Part shown: piece by piece, positions 8,398-17,580 of the stretch
Layout of the letters: each line of letters starts with the position of its first letter
How positions within the stretch are numbered: position 1 is the first letter of the stretch
DNA from: Magnetovibrio sp.
GTDB lineage: Bacteria > Pseudomonadota > Alphaproteobacteria > Rhodospirillales > Magnetovibrionaceae
Length of the DNA: 64,000 nt
Assembly (NCBI RefSeq): GCF_036568125.1
Contig: NZ_DATCTF010000014.1
Location: 62,001-126,000, forward strand
Direction of reading: 5' to 3'
Made by a program: the position numbers and the translations under genes
Notes under the pieces: model-generated
Told to the model about the DNA's origin: nothing
Databases searched by the model: none
What the model saw: only the letters and a program-made list of their open reading frames with translations

Positions 8398-9021
8398 CTA
8401 TAGCGCGGCGCGGAAAACATCGTGAAACATGGCCTCGGTCAATCGCCCGGTGTTGGTGTTGTATCGCGAACAGTGATAGCTGTCCGTCAACACCAGACCA
8501 CCGCCCAAATCGTGCTGAGCGCAATGGGCGAATTTGAAAGCCGAGAGCTTGTGGCCCAAGGCTTTGAGAACCGCGCCATGTGCCACCGTGCCCAGGGCGA
8601 TCAGCGCCTTGAGATTGGGCATGGCCTTGATTTCGGCGCCAAGGTAGGGGTTGCACGCGGCGATTTCACCCCCGACCACCTTGTTTTGCGGTGGCGCGCA
8701 GCGCACCGCATTGGTGATCCGGCAGCGCGTCAGCTCAAGACCGTCATGGGCCTCGGCCCCATACGTTCCGCTGCCCAGGCCAAACGCCAGCAATGTCGGA
8801 TACAGCAGATCGCCGGCGTAATCGCCGGTGAACGGCCGACCGGTGCGGTTCGCGCCTTTAAGTCCGGGCGCGAGACCGACGACCAACAGTTCGGCCGTCA
8901 ACGGACCGAAACTCGGCACCGGTGCGTTGTGAAAATCCGCATAACTGGCTTGATTGTCGGTGCGATAGGCGACCAGCCGCGCGCACCGCTCACATCCAGG
9001 GTGGGGCTCGATATCCGTCAT
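8398..9021 (-). CDS. Type 5 uracil-DNA glycosylase (iron-sulfur)
   Basis: The 207-residue protein matches family 5 (UdgB-like) uracil-DNA glycosylases. It has GLAPGLKGANRTGRPFTGD, where family 4 enzymes have GEAPG, and a late HCSRYN.NTGR motif. Four cysteines are placed to bind a 4Fe-4S cluster: PGCERC near the N-terminus, then VRCAPP and AACNPY. It removes uracil and other deaminated bases from DNA. The start codon lies about 15 bases downstream of the NYN-domain gene stop, so the two are probably co-transcribed. Confidence 0.87.
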   Translation of the reverse strand: MTDIEPHPGCERCARLVAYRTDNQASYADFHNAPVPSFGPLTAELLVVGLAPGLKGANRTGRPFTGDYAGDLLYPTLLAFGLGSGTYGAEAHDGLELTRCRITNAVRCAPPQNKVVGGEIAACNPYLGAEIKAMPNLKALIALGTVAHGAVLKALGHKLSAFKFAHCAQHDLGGGLVLTDSYHCSRYNTNTGRLTEAMFHDVFRAAL

Positions 9022-9035
9022 GGCCGCTGGCGCGC

Positions 9036-9695
9036 TCAGATCAGTTCAGCGAAATCGCCGGGGGTCTTGGGCGCGGCCAAATCGTCGTCATCGGCGTCGG
9101 GCTGATCGTCGCGTTGGACGAAATCGTTACCTTGGCCATGTTCGCGAGGCGGACGGACGGGGCGATCGCCGCTGCGCCCGATGCTTTTTTGCAATTCGGC
9201 CAGTTCGATGAAATGGTCGGCCTGGCGGCGCAGTTCGTCGGCCACCATCGGCGGACACGACTTGACGGTGCTGACCACCGAACACCGCAGTCCCTTGCGC
9301 TGAATGGCTTCGATCAAGCGGCGGAAGTCGCCGTCGCCGGAAAACAGCACCACGTGATCGAGGTTGTCGGCCATTTCCATCACGTCGATGGCCAGCTCGA
9401 TGTCCATGTTGCCTTTGATTTTGCGCCGACCGGCGCTGTCGGTGAATTCCTTGGTCGGTTTGGTGACCATGGTATAGCCGTTATAATCCAGCCAATCGAC
9501 CAGCGGGCGTAGCGGGGAATATTCCGCATCGTCCATCAGCGCCGTGTAATACAACGCCCGGATCAAGTGCCCCTTGGCGGCAAAATGTTCCAGCAGACGT
9601 TTGTAGTCGATATCAAAATCAAGCGCCCGCGCCGCAGCGTACAGGTTGGAGCCGTCGATGAACAATCCGATCCGTTCTTGAGGGTAAAATATCAT
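9036..9695 (-). CDS. NYN domain (LabA/DUF88) putative ribonuclease
   Basis: The 219-residue protein has the PIN-like NYN fold. IGLFIDGSNLYAA supplies the first catalytic Asp, KGNMDIELAIDVM the second, and LFSGDGDFRRLI the third acidic cluster, followed by a VVST strand. Residues after about 170 are a polar, Asp-rich tail. Members are thought to cut RNA. An upstream TTG in frame is possible, but ATG 9695 has AAGGG at a suitable distance. The divergent folK gene lies 134 bases away. Confidence 0.88.
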   Translation of the reverse strand: MIFYPQERIGLFIDGSNLYAAARALDFDIDYKRLLEHFAAKGHLIRALYYTALMDDAEYSPLRPLVDWLDYNGYTMVTKPTKEFTDSAGRRKIKGNMDIELAIDVMEMADNLDHVVLFSGDGDFRRLIEAIQRKGLRCSVVSTVKSCPPMVADELRRQADHFIELAELQKSIGRSGDRPVRPPREHGQGNDFVQRDDQPDADDDDLAAPKTPGDFAELI

Positions 9696-9829
9696 ATTAA
9701 TCAATCCCTTATAAAATAATGAAAACGAAATATATCTGAAATTATGCAGATGGATTATAGGTAGGCGCTGTCATGAGGGCGTGCAAGGCATTTTGCACGC
9801 ATTTAAATTAGGGTGTCGTTGCTGCCAAC

Positions 9830-10390
9830 ATGTTGAAGTCCACGATCTTAATCGCTCTCGGCGCCAACCTGCCATCCGCGCGCTACGGCACCCCTGCCCA
9901 GACGATCGAGGCCGCCTTGGCGGCGCTTGACGCCCATCCGGCCGTGCGCGTGCGCCGCCGTTCGCGCTGGTTCGAAAGCGCGCCGGTTCCCATCAGCGAC
10001 CAGCCTTGGTACGTCAACGGCGTGTGCTTGGTGGACACGGACTTGAGCCCGCGTGCGCTTTTGGACGTTTTGCACGCCATCGAAGCGGATTTCGGCCGGG
10101 TCCGCAGTGAAAAGAACGCCCCGCGGGTGCTCGATTTGGATCTGTTGGCCTATGACGACTTCGTCACGGCGGACGATCAGGATTTCGACGTGCCGCACCC
10201 GCGTATGCACGAACGGGCGTTCGTGCTGCTGCCGTTGCGCGACGTGGTTCCGGGGTGGATTCATCCGCGCACCGGTGCGACCTTGGACGCATTGATCGCG
10301 GACTTAAGCGACGAACAGGTGATCCGCGCCATGGAGCCCGAGCACGGCGCGCAAGAGCCCTATTTCGACGACGATCTGGATGACGACTGA
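9830..10390 (+). CDS. folK: 2-amino-4-hydroxy-6-hydroxymethyldihydropteridine diphosphokinase
   Basis: HPPK transfers pyrophosphate from ATP to 6-hydroxymethyl-dihydropterin in folate synthesis. The 186-residue protein shows IALGANLP, the substrate-binding SAPVPISDQPWYVNGV stretch, RVLDLDLLAYDD with the two Mg-binding Asp residues, and PHPRMHERAFVLLPL. The C-terminal 20 residues are acidic (YFDDDLDDD) and not part of the fold. It is followed by the rpoZ promoter region. Confidence 0.95.
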   Translation: MLKSTILIALGANLPSARYGTPAQTIEAALAALDAHPAVRVRRRSRWFESAPVPISDQPWYVNGVCLVDTDLSPRALLDVLHAIEADFGRVRSEKNAPRVLDLDLLAYDDFVTADDQDFDVPHPRMHERAFVLLPLRDVVPGWIHPRTGATLDALIADLSDEQVIRAMEPEHGAQEPYFDDDLDDD

Positions 10391-10429
10391 AAATCCTTGA
10401 AAAAACGCGTAATTATATTTCGTTAAATG

Positions 10430-10460
10430 TTGCCTTCTGCCGACCAACACAATATATAAT
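10430..10460 (+). promoter_or_regulatory. Candidate sigma-70 promoter of rpoZ
   Basis: TTGCCT (10430-10435) and TATATA (10453-10458) are separated by 17 bases; an overlapping TATAAT lies at 10455-10460. The element stands about 40 bases before the rpoZ start, in an A+T-rich patch unlike the surrounding coding DNA. Confidence 0.55.
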
Positions 10461-10497
10461 CGGCTGATTCACACCCTGGTATTGGAGAAGCTGCACC

Positions 10498-10926
10498 ATG
10501 GCCCGCGTTACGGTCGAAGATTGCGTTACCAAAATTCCCAACCGCTTTGAGCTGGTGATGACCGCCGCGCAGCGTGCGCGCGACATTTCCGCCGGTGCGG
10601 AACTGACCATGGACCGCGACAACGATAAAAACCCCGTTGTCGCGCTTCGCGAAATCGCCGACGAAACCGTCGATTACGGCGTCTTGCAAGAAACCCTGGT
10701 CAAGAGCTTGCAGCGTTACGTGGAAAGCGACGAACCCATCGAAGAAGAGATGGACGTCCGCGCCCTGCAACAAGATGTCTCCGGCGAATATGGCGGTGAA
10801 GCCAACGAAGCCGAAGAGGTCGAGGAAGACGAATTGACGGTCCACGACGTGGCCGCCGAAGATGTTGCCGACGCCATGGCCGAAGCCGAAGCCATGATGG
10901 AAGGGGCAGAAATCGAGGGGTATTGA
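10498..10926 (+). CDS. rpoZ: RNA polymerase omega subunit
   Basis: The N-terminal 60 residues are typical omega: MARVTVEDC...[17 protein letters not shown], then [14 protein letters not shown]. Omega helps fold the beta-prime subunit and forms part of a ppGpp site, which fits its place just upstream of the (p)ppGpp synthetase gene. At 142 residues it is longer than the E. coli protein; the extra C-terminus is strongly acidic ([17 protein letters not shown]...), as in related alphaproteobacteria. Confidence 0.96.
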   Translation: MARVTVEDCVTKIPNRFELVMTAAQRARDISAGAELTMDRDNDKNPVVALREIADETVDYGVLQETLVKSLQRYVESDEPIEEEMDVRALQQDVSGEYGGEANEAEEVEEDELTVHDVAAEDVADAMAEAEAMMEGAEIEGY

Positions 10927-11071
10927 GGATGATCCGGCACGCAGACCGTCAACTTCAGGCGTGCCGAGCCTTCATCCCCGGGGCGTCTCTCCCCCAAATT
11001 TGCCTTGAGAACTGCCATGAAACGCCCTTTGCACACCGGTCTTCGACCGTCGTCGTGCGGAGGGCTTTTTC

Positions 11072-13249
11072 ATGATCCGGCAGTTCGAACTGGTTGAAAC
11101 CGTCAAATCCTACGATCCCGGCGCCGATGAGGACCTGATCAACCGCGCATACGTCTACGCCATGAAGGCGCACGGCTCGCAGATGCGCGCATCGGGCGAT
11201 CCGTATTTTTCCCACCCGCTGGAAGTCGCCGGCATTTTGACCGGCTATCGTCTGGATGCCGCGACCATCGCCACCGCGCTGCTGCACGACGTCGTTGAAG
11301 ACACCGGCGCGACCATCGAGCAGTTGGAAAAAATGTTCGGCGTCGAGGTCGCTAAACTGGTCGACGGCGTCACCAAGCTGACCCAGATCGAACTTCAGTC
11401 GGACCATTCCAAACAGGCCGAAAATTTCCGCAAGCTGCTGCTGGCGATGTCCGAAGACATCCGCGTGCTGTTGGTCAAACTGGCCGACCGCCTGCACAAC
11501 ATGCGTACGCTGCATTACATCAAGAAGCCTGAAAAACGCAAACGCATCGCCACCGAAACCATGGAAATCTTCTCTCCCTTGGCCGAACGCATCGGCATGC
11601 AGGAGCTGAAGAACGAACTCGACGACCTGTCGTTCGCCGAAATCAACCCGGAAGCCCGCGACAGCGTGCTCAAACGCTTGGATTACTTGCGCGACGAAGG
11701 CAAGACCTTGGTGCCGCGCATCATCGCCGAACTGTCCGAAACCCTAAAAAAATACGAGGTCGACGCCGACGTCACGGGACGGGAAAAAACCCCGTACTCG
11801 ATCTGGCGCAAAATGCAGAAAAAGGACGTGCCGTTCGAAGCCATGTCCGACATCATGGCGTTTCGCATCGCGGTCGACGACACCACGGAATGCTACAAGG
11901 CATTGGGCGTAATCCACCATGCCTATCGGGTGGTTCCGGGGCGCTTCAAGGACTACATCTCGGTGCCAAAACCCAACGGCTATCAGTCGCTGCACACCGG
12001 CGTGATCGGACCGCAAAAGCACCGCATCGAAATTCAAATCCGCACCCGCTCCATGCACGAAGTGGCGGAAAACGGCGTGGCTGCACACTGGCGCTACAAA
12101 TCCGATGACGGCGTCAGCGGCAAGCCCACCGACGGCAAACAATACCGCTGGCTGCGCGAACTGCTGGAAATTCTCGAAACGGCGGCGGAACCGGAAGAAT
12201 TCCTCGAACACACCAAGTTGGAGATGTTCCAGGACCAAGTGTTCTGCTTCACGCCCAAGGGCGACCTGATCAATCTGCCGCAAGACGCCACACCGGTGGA
12301 TTTCGCCTACGCGGTGCACACCGAAGTGGGCGATCGCTGCGTCGGCGCGAAAATCAACGGGCGCATGATGCCGTTGCGCACGCGGCTGAAAAACGGCGAC
12401 CAGGTCGATATCGTCACGTCGAAAACCCACACCCCATCGCCGACGTGGGAAAACTTCGTCGTCACCGGCAAGGCTCGAGCGCGTATTCGCCGCTATGTCC
12501 GCCTGAAAGAACGCGATCAGTATATTGCGCTGGGCAACGCCATGCTGGAACGGGTGTTCGTCGAGGAGGATTATCCGCTCACCGAAAAAGGCCTCAAGGG
12601 CGTGGTGAAGATCTTCCAAAAAGACAGCGTGGACGACCTGGTCGCCGAGGTCGGCATGGGCCATACCACGGCGCGCGAGGTCTTGGAAGCGGTCTATCCC
12701 GGCACCAAAAAGGAAAGCGTCGCCCACAAACTGGGTAAAATCGTTCCGATCGGCAACGCGCGCGCCAAAAAGGCCAAGCAAAAGGGCGATTTCGCCGGCA
12801 TTCCCATCCGCGGCCTGATTCCCGGCATGGCGGTCCATTACGCCGGGTGCTGCCATCCGCTGCCGGGCGATCGCATCGTCGGCATCATCACCACCGGCAA
12901 GGGCGTGACCATTCACACCATCGACTGCGACGGCCTGCACCAATACGAAGACCAGACCGAACGCTGGATCGACGTGTCGTGGGAACAATCCGAGTCTCAG
13001 AGCGACGACAATCACGTCAGCCGCATTCACCTGACGCTGCTCAACGTGCCCGGCGCCCTGGGCGCGCTTTCGAACGTGGTCGCGCGCGGCGAGGGCAACA
13101 TTTCCAATCTCAAGATCATCTCTCGCTCGGTGGATTTCTACGACATGCTGGTCGATGTCGAGGTCCGTGACGTCAAGCATTTGTCCGAGATCATCGCCGC
13201 CTTGCGCGCGACCCCAGAAATCAACTCCATCGAACGCGCCCGCGGTTGA
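11072..13249 (+). CDS. Bifunctional (p)ppGpp synthetase/hydrolase (RSH)
   Basis: The 725-residue stringent-response enzyme has an N-terminal HD hydrolase domain (SHPLEVAG, then HDVVEDT, intact metal site, and LADRLHNMRTL). A synthetase domain follows (SIWRKMQ...DIMAFRI, then FKDYISVPKPNGYQSLHT), then a TGS domain (about 385-445, VFCFTPKGDLINLP), a conserved Cys-His region (YAGCCHPLPGD) and a C-terminal ACT domain. Both catalytic halves appear intact, so it should make and degrade (p)ppGpp, as the single Rel/SpoT-type protein of alphaproteobacteria does. It is 145 bases downstream of rpoZ. Confidence 0.96.
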   Translation: MIRQFELVETVKSYDPGADEDLINRAYVYAMKAHGSQMRASGDPYFSHPLEVAGILTGYRLDAATIATALLHDVVEDTGATIEQLEKMFGVEVAKLVDGVTKLTQIELQSDHSKQAENFRKLLLAMSEDIRVLLVKLADRLHNMRTLHYIKKPEKRKRIATETMEIFSPLAERIGMQELKNELDDLSFAEINPEARDSVLKRLDYLRDEGKTLVPRIIAELSETLKKYEVDADVTGREKTPYSIWRKMQKKDVPFEAMSDIMAFRIAVDDTTECYKALGVIHHAYRVVPGRFKDYISVPKPNGYQSLHTGVIGPQKHRIEIQIRTRSMHEVAENGVAAHWRYKSDDGVSGKPTDGKQYRWLRELLEILETAAEPEEFLEHTKLEMFQDQVFCFTPKGDLINLPQDATPVDFAYAVHTEVGDRCVGAKINGRMMPLRTRLKNGDQVDIVTSKTHTPSPTWENFVVTGKARARIRRYVRLKERDQYIALGNAMLERVFVEEDYPLTEKGLKGVVKIFQKDSVDDLVAEVGMGHTTAREVLEAVYPGTKKESVAHKLGKIVPIGNARAKKAKQKGDFAGIPIRGLIPGMAVHYAGCCHPLPGDRIVGIITTGKGVTIHTIDCDGLHQYEDQTERWIDVSWEQSESQSDDNHVSRIHLTLLNVPGALGALSNVVARGEGNISNLKIISRSVDFYDMLVDVEVRDVKHLSEIIAALRATPEINSIERARG

Positions 13250-13325
13250 GATGTGCTCCTAAATAACTCAAGATTTCATATATTTTGACTACAGTTTGCC
13301 GACCGCTTTGACCTATAGTGCGCTC

Positions 13326-13916
13326 ATGTTTCAACGACGCGAAAAACCATCGATTCTCAGCCGTGTGCGCCAGTTCGTGTGGCCCACGTCCGGCTGGCAC
13401 CGTTCGACCCGATACGTGTTTCATCGGGTCGCGCGCATTCCCGGCTCAGCCTATTCGCTGGCAGCGGGGTTTGCGTGCGGCGCGGCGATTTCGTTCACTC
13501 CGTTCATCGGTTTGCATTTTGTGCTGTCGGCGTTGCTGGCCCTGGCGATCCGCGCCAACGTGTTGGCCAGCGCGATCGGCACGGCGGTGGGCAATCCGTG
13601 GACCTTTCCGTTCATCTGGATCGGCGTCTACAACGTCGGCACGTGGATCTTGCGCGCCGATGGCGTGGACGCCCAACAGGTCGACTTTCTCGACGTGCTG
13701 ACCGAAAGCATGGAAGCCATGCACCGTTTGGATTTCGAATTCCTGGCAGAGACCTCGGGACCTGTGCTGTGGCCAATGCTGGTCGGCTGCGTGCCGGTGG
13801 CGATTGCGGTGTGGTTTATCTTCTATTTCCCGTTGCTGCCGATGATTTCCAAATATCAGGCCGCACGCCATCACCGCCGCACCCGCAAATTCCGCAACCG
13901 CCAAGAGAATTCTTGA
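13326..13916 (+). CDS. DUF2062 inner-membrane protein
   Basis: The 196-residue protein begins with a basic, Trp-containing region ([19 protein letters not shown]). It then has the DUF2062 core [20 protein letters not shown] and [21 protein letters not shown], the [13 protein letters not shown] motif and a C-terminal transmembrane segment ([19 protein letters not shown]). The function is unknown. It sits between rsh and pdxJ, as in many Rhodospirillales; its stop is separated from the pdxJ start by one base. Confidence 0.88.
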   Translation: MFQRREKPSILSRVRQFVWPTSGWHRSTRYVFHRVARIPGSAYSLAAGFACGAAISFTPFIGLHFVLSALLALAIRANVLASAIGTAVGNPWTFPFIWIGVYNVGTWILRADGVDAQQVDFLDVLTESMEAMHRLDFEFLAETSGPVLWPMLVGCVPVAIAVWFIFYFPLLPMISKYQAARHHRRTRKFRNRQENS

Positions 13917-13917
13917 T

Positions 13918-14682
13918 ATGACCTCCCCAAATATCAATGCCTCCAAACTGAGATTGGGCGTGAACATCGATCACGTCGCCACCATCCGCAACGCCCGGGG
14001 CGGGGATTACCCAGACCCTTTGCGCGCCGCTAAAATGGCCGCGGACGCCGGTGCGGATGGCATCACCGCGCACCTGCGTGAAGACCGCCGCCACATCACC
14101 GACACCGATATTTTGCGCCTGTGCGACGAGATCGACCTGCCGTTGAACTTGGAAATGGCCGCGACCGAGGAAATGCTCGCCATCGCTTTGCGCCACAAGC
14201 CGCACGCGGCGTGCCTAGTGCCGGAAAAACGCGAAGAACGCACCACCGAAGGCGGCCTGGACGTGGTCGGCGCGTTCGACAAGCTCAAACCCTATATCGC
14301 GCGATTGAGCGATGCGGGCACCCGTGTGTCGCTGTTCATCGAACCCGACCCGACCGCCTTGGACGCCGCCAAGGCGCTGGGCGCGCCGGTTGTCGAATTG
14401 CACACCGGGGCATATTGTGATTTTGGACCTGGCGCGCAGCGCGACGCCGAATTCGAACGCATCGTCACAGCCGCCGCGCACGCCGAACAGCTGGGCCTGG
14501 AATGCCACGCCGGGCACGGCTTGACCTACGACACCGTCAAGCCCATCGCCGCGATCTCGACCATTAAAGAACTCAACATCGGCCACTTCCTGGTCGGCGA
14601 GGCGATCTTCGTCGGTTTTGACGCCACCATCCGCGAAATGCGCCGCTTGATGGACGAAGCCCGCCAAGGGGTGAGGGCGTAA
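13918..14682 (+). CDS. pdxJ: Pyridoxine 5'-phosphate synthase
   Basis: PdxJ condenses 1-deoxyxylulose 5-phosphate with 3-amino-2-oxopropyl phosphate to make pyridoxine phosphate. The 254-residue TIM-barrel protein shows [33 protein letters not shown], the catalytic Glu in [24 protein letters not shown], and VVELHTGAY and [10 protein letters not shown] near the end. The stop codon overlaps the acpS start (TAATG). Confidence 0.97.
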   Translation: MTSPNINASKLRLGVNIDHVATIRNARGGDYPDPLRAAKMAADAGADGITAHLREDRRHITDTDILRLCDEIDLPLNLEMAATEEMLAIALRHKPHAACLVPEKREERTTEGGLDVVGAFDKLKPYIARLSDAGTRVSLFIEPDPTALDAAKALGAPVVELHTGAYCDFGPGAQRDAEFERIVTAAAHAEQLGLECHAGHGLTYDTVKPIAAISTIKELNIGHFLVGEAIFVGFDATIREMRRLMDEARQGVRA

Positions 14683-15086
14683 TGATCCTGGGCGTCGGCA
14701 CGGACCTTTGTGACATACGGCGCATCGAAAAGACGCTGGCGCGGTTCGAAAGCCGCTTTGTCGCACGTGTCTACACCGATCAGGAACGTCAAAAGGCGGA
14801 AAAACGCGGCGCCGCGCGGGCCAATCGCTACGCCATGTTTTACGCCGCCAAGGAAGCCTGCGCCAAGGCGCTGGGTACCGGATTTCGCGACGGCGTGTTC
14901 TGGCGCGACCTGAAAGTCGACAACCTCGCCAGCGGGCAACCCATCATGACCCTTTCCAACGGGGCCCTGGAAAGGCTACAAAGCCTCACACCCGAAGGAT
15001 ATGAAGCAAAAATCGACATTTCCCTTACGGACGAATATCCTCTGGCCCACGCCATGGTGATCATTTCGGCCACCCCACAGCGCTGA
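14682..15086 (+). CDS. acpS: Holo-[acyl-carrier-protein] synthase
   Basis: AcpS moves 4'-phosphopantetheine from CoA to acyl carrier protein. The 134-residue protein has the two family motifs, GTDLCDIRRIE (Mg-binding Asp) and the FYAAKEACAKALGTG segment, plus SLTDEYPLAHA near the C-terminus. It overlaps pdxJ by one base and is followed by lepB after 34 bases, making one operon. Confidence 0.97.
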   Translation: MILGVGTDLCDIRRIEKTLARFESRFVARVYTDQERQKAEKRGAARANRYAMFYAAKEACAKALGTGFRDGVFWRDLKVDNLASGQPIMTLSNGALERLQSLTPEGYEAKIDISLTDEYPLAHAMVIISATPQR

Positions 15087-15120
15087 AGCGCTTGCGCAAA
15101 CAGACCAAACAGGACATCGA

Positions 15121-15897
15121 ATGACCGACAATCCCCTCGACGTTGAAGACCTGATGGATGCCGCCACCGGAAACAGTGGGGAAAGCCTGTGGGATACCGT
15201 CAAAACGATCGTTTATGCGGTGTTGATCGCTGTTTTGGTGCGCACATTCGCGTTTGAACCGTTCTCCATTCCATCTGGTTCTATGATTCCGACCTTGCTG
15301 GTGGGCGACTATCTGTTTGTGTCCAAATCGTCGTACGGCTATTCGAAACATTCGCTGCCGTTCAGCCTGCCGCTGATCCCGGGCCGGATCATGTACGATT
15401 TGCCCAAGCGCGGCGACGTGGTGGTTTTCAAACTGCCGACCGATAACAAAACCGATTACATCAAGCGCATCGTCGGTTTGCCCGGCGACACCATCCAGGT
15501 GCGCGGCGGCATTTTGCACATCAACGGCGAAGCGGTGAAGCGCGAGCGAATGGGCGAGTTCGTTTACCAAGACACCCGCGGTATTTTTCACAACACGGTG
15601 CGCTACAAAGAAACCCTGCCGAACGGGGTGAGCCACGAAATCCTCGAAGAATCCGATACCTATCCGGCCGACAACACGCCGCTCTATCGCGTGCCGGACG
15701 GGCATTTCTTCGGCATGGGCGACAACCGCGACAATTCGCGCGATTCCCGCTTTTTGATGGATGTCGGCTATATCCCCAAGGAAAATCTGGTGGGCCGGGC
15801 GGAGATGATGTTCTTCTCCAACGACGGTTCGTTCTGGGAAGTGTGGTCGTGGCCGTGGACCTTGCGGTTCGAACGCTTCTTTAAAAGCGTGGACTGA
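15121..15897 (+). CDS. lepB: Signal peptidase I
   Basis: LepB removes signal peptides of secreted proteins at the outer face of the inner membrane. The 258-residue protein has one N-terminal transmembrane segment (about 30-45), then the catalytic Ser in SIPSGSMIPTLLVGD, the Lys general base in YIKRIVGLPGD and the GDNRDNSRDSRF box. Five bases separate its stop from the rnc start. Confidence 0.97.
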   Translation: MTDNPLDVEDLMDAATGNSGESLWDTVKTIVYAVLIAVLVRTFAFEPFSIPSGSMIPTLLVGDYLFVSKSSYGYSKHSLPFSLPLIPGRIMYDLPKRGDVVVFKLPTDNKTDYIKRIVGLPGDTIQVRGGILHINGEAVKRERMGEFVYQDTRGIFHNTVRYKETLPNGVSHEILEESDTYPADNTPLYRVPDGHFFGMGDNRDNSRDSRFLMDVGYIPKENLVGRAEMMFFSNDGSFWEVWSWPWTLRFERFFKSVD

Positions 15898-15902
15898 GCA
15901 AA

Positions 15903-16574
15903 GTGCTGAAAAAGCTGCAAGAGATTCTCGGCCATACCTTCACGGACGAAGCCCTGCTGAACCAAGCGCTGCGCCACGCCTCGACCACCGAACAGCGCAC
16001 CAAATCCAACGAACGGTTGGAGTTTTTGGGCGATCGGGTGCTCGGCATCGTGATCGCGCAAACCCTGTACAGGGAATTTCCGCATGAAGACGAGGGCGAA
16101 TTGGCGCGGCGTTTCGCCGGGCTGACATCACGCGAAGCCTTGACGCGAATCGCCGACGGCATCCACTTGGCCGATTTCGCGCAAACCCAGCCGGTCGATG
16201 CCAAAACCGCCGCGCGCAGCCATGCCTCGGTGGTGTCCGACACCCTGGAGGCTATTTTGGGCGCGCTGTATCTCGACGGCGGTCTGCAGGCGGCGGCGGC
16301 ATTTATCGAACGCCAGTGGAGCGGCCTGATCGGCGAAGACCTGAGCCCGCCCAAAGACGCCAAAACGGCACTGCAGGAATGGGCGCAAGCGCGCTCGTTG
16401 GGATTGCCGAGCTATGAAATTCTCAGCCGCGAAGGCCCCGACCACGCCCCGATCTTCACCATACGCGTCAGCGTCAAGGATCACGGCGCTCAAGACGGGC
16501 GCGGGGCGTCGCGACGCAGCGCCGAACAAGACGCGGCAGCCGCGTTGCTGAGCAAATTGGAGAACGCGAAATGA
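15903..16574 (+). CDS. rnc: Ribonuclease III
   Basis: RNase III cuts double-stranded RNA, including rRNA precursors and sRNA-mRNA duplexes. The 223-residue protein has the signature ERLEFLGDRVLG, a second metal site at SDTLEAILGALYLDGG, and a C-terminal double-stranded RNA-binding domain (DAKTALQEWAQ ... GRGASRRSAEQDAAAALL). The start is GTG 15903. The stop overlaps era by four bases (ATGA), indicating coupling. Confidence 0.96.
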   Translation: MLKKLQEILGHTFTDEALLNQALRHASTTEQRTKSNERLEFLGDRVLGIVIAQTLYREFPHEDEGELARRFAGLTSREALTRIADGIHLADFAQTQPVDAKTAARSHASVVSDTLEAILGALYLDGGLQAAAAFIERQWSGLIGEDLSPPKDAKTALQEWAQARSLGLPSYEILSREGPDHAPIFTIRVSVKDHGAQDGRGASRRSAEQDAAAALLSKLENAK

Positions 16575-17485
16575 CTACTGACACCGCCAACGCCACTGAA
16601 CGCTGCGGCTTCATTGCCGTTCTTGGCGCGCCCAATGCCGGAAAATCGACCCTGGTGAACCGCGTCGTCGGCACCAAGGTTTCGATCGTTTCGCCCAAGG
16701 TGCAGACGACCCGCGCGCGGGTCATGGGCATCGCCGTGCACGGCCGCGCCCAGTTGGTGTTCATCGACACGCCGGGTATTTTCGAACCGCGCCGCCGCCT
16801 GGATCGCGCCATGGTCGCCGCCGCATGGGGCGGGGCGGGGGACGCCGATGTGTCGCTGCTGTTGATCGATGCCGAACGCGGCATCGACCGCGACACCCGC
16901 GCCATCATCGAGCGCATGAAAACCGAGAGCAAGCGCGCCCACCTGGTGCTCAACAAGGTCGACAAGATCAAGAAGCCGCAACTGCTTGAACTGGCGACCC
17001 AGCTCAACGAAGAGGGCATTTTCGACGAAATCTTCATGGTTTCGGCCCTCAATGGCGACGGCGTCGACGATCTGGTGGCGTTTTTGGCCGGTCATATGCC
17101 CGAAGGGCCGTGGCATTTCCCCGAAGACCAAGTCTCGGACATGACCGAACGCCTGTTGGCGGCGGAAATTACCCGCGAAAAGCTCTATCTGCAATTGCGC
17201 CAGGAATTGCCGTACGCGACCACCGTGGAAACCGAAACCTGGGAAGAGTTCGAAAACGGCTCGGTCAAGATCGAACAGGTCATTTTCGTCGAACGCGACA
17301 GCCAAAAGTCCATCATCTTGGGCAAGGGCGGTCAGCAGATCAAAACCATCGGCGCCGAGGCGCGCAAGGACCTGGAAGAAATCTTGGACCGCCGCGTGCA
17401 TCTGTTCCTGTTCGTCAAGGTGCGCGAAAAGTGGGGCGACGATCCCGACCGCTACCGCGATTGGGGCCTTGATTTCGACGCCTGA
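16571..17485 (+). CDS. era: GTPase Era
   Basis: Era is an essential GTPase for 30S ribosome maturation. In the 304-residue protein the G1 loop is GAPNAGKST, G3 DTPGIFEPRRRLD, G4 NKVDKI, and the C-terminal KH domain carries the ILGKGGQQIKTIG RNA-binding loop. It ends the pdxJ-acpS-lepB-rnc-era operon. recO, often next in alphaproteobacteria, is displaced about 2.3 kb downstream by two other genes. Confidence 0.97.
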   Translation: MTTDTANATERCGFIAVLGAPNAGKSTLVNRVVGTKVSIVSPKVQTTRARVMGIAVHGRAQLVFIDTPGIFEPRRRLDRAMVAAAWGGAGDADVSLLLIDAERGIDRDTRAIIERMKTESKRAHLVLNKVDKIKKPQLLELATQLNEEGIFDEIFMVSALNGDGVDDLVAFLAGHMPEGPWHFPEDQVSDMTERLLAAEITREKLYLQLRQELPYATTVETETWEEFENGSVKIEQVIFVERDSQKSIILGKGGQQIKTIGAEARKDLEEILDRRVHLFLFVKVREKWGDDPDRYRDWGLDFDA

Positions 17486-17580
17486 TCTTTGTCCATGATT
17501 TTGCCGCATAAGTGCGCTTTTATGACGGTTCGCGTTATGGTTTACTCCGTAACCGTCGCTGCATAAAGGAGATGTGCCTG

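Noticed and set aside
11744-13180. A 478-codon minus-strand frame
   Set aside because: It is the antisense of the RSH gene; its residues mirror that gene's codons and match nothing known.
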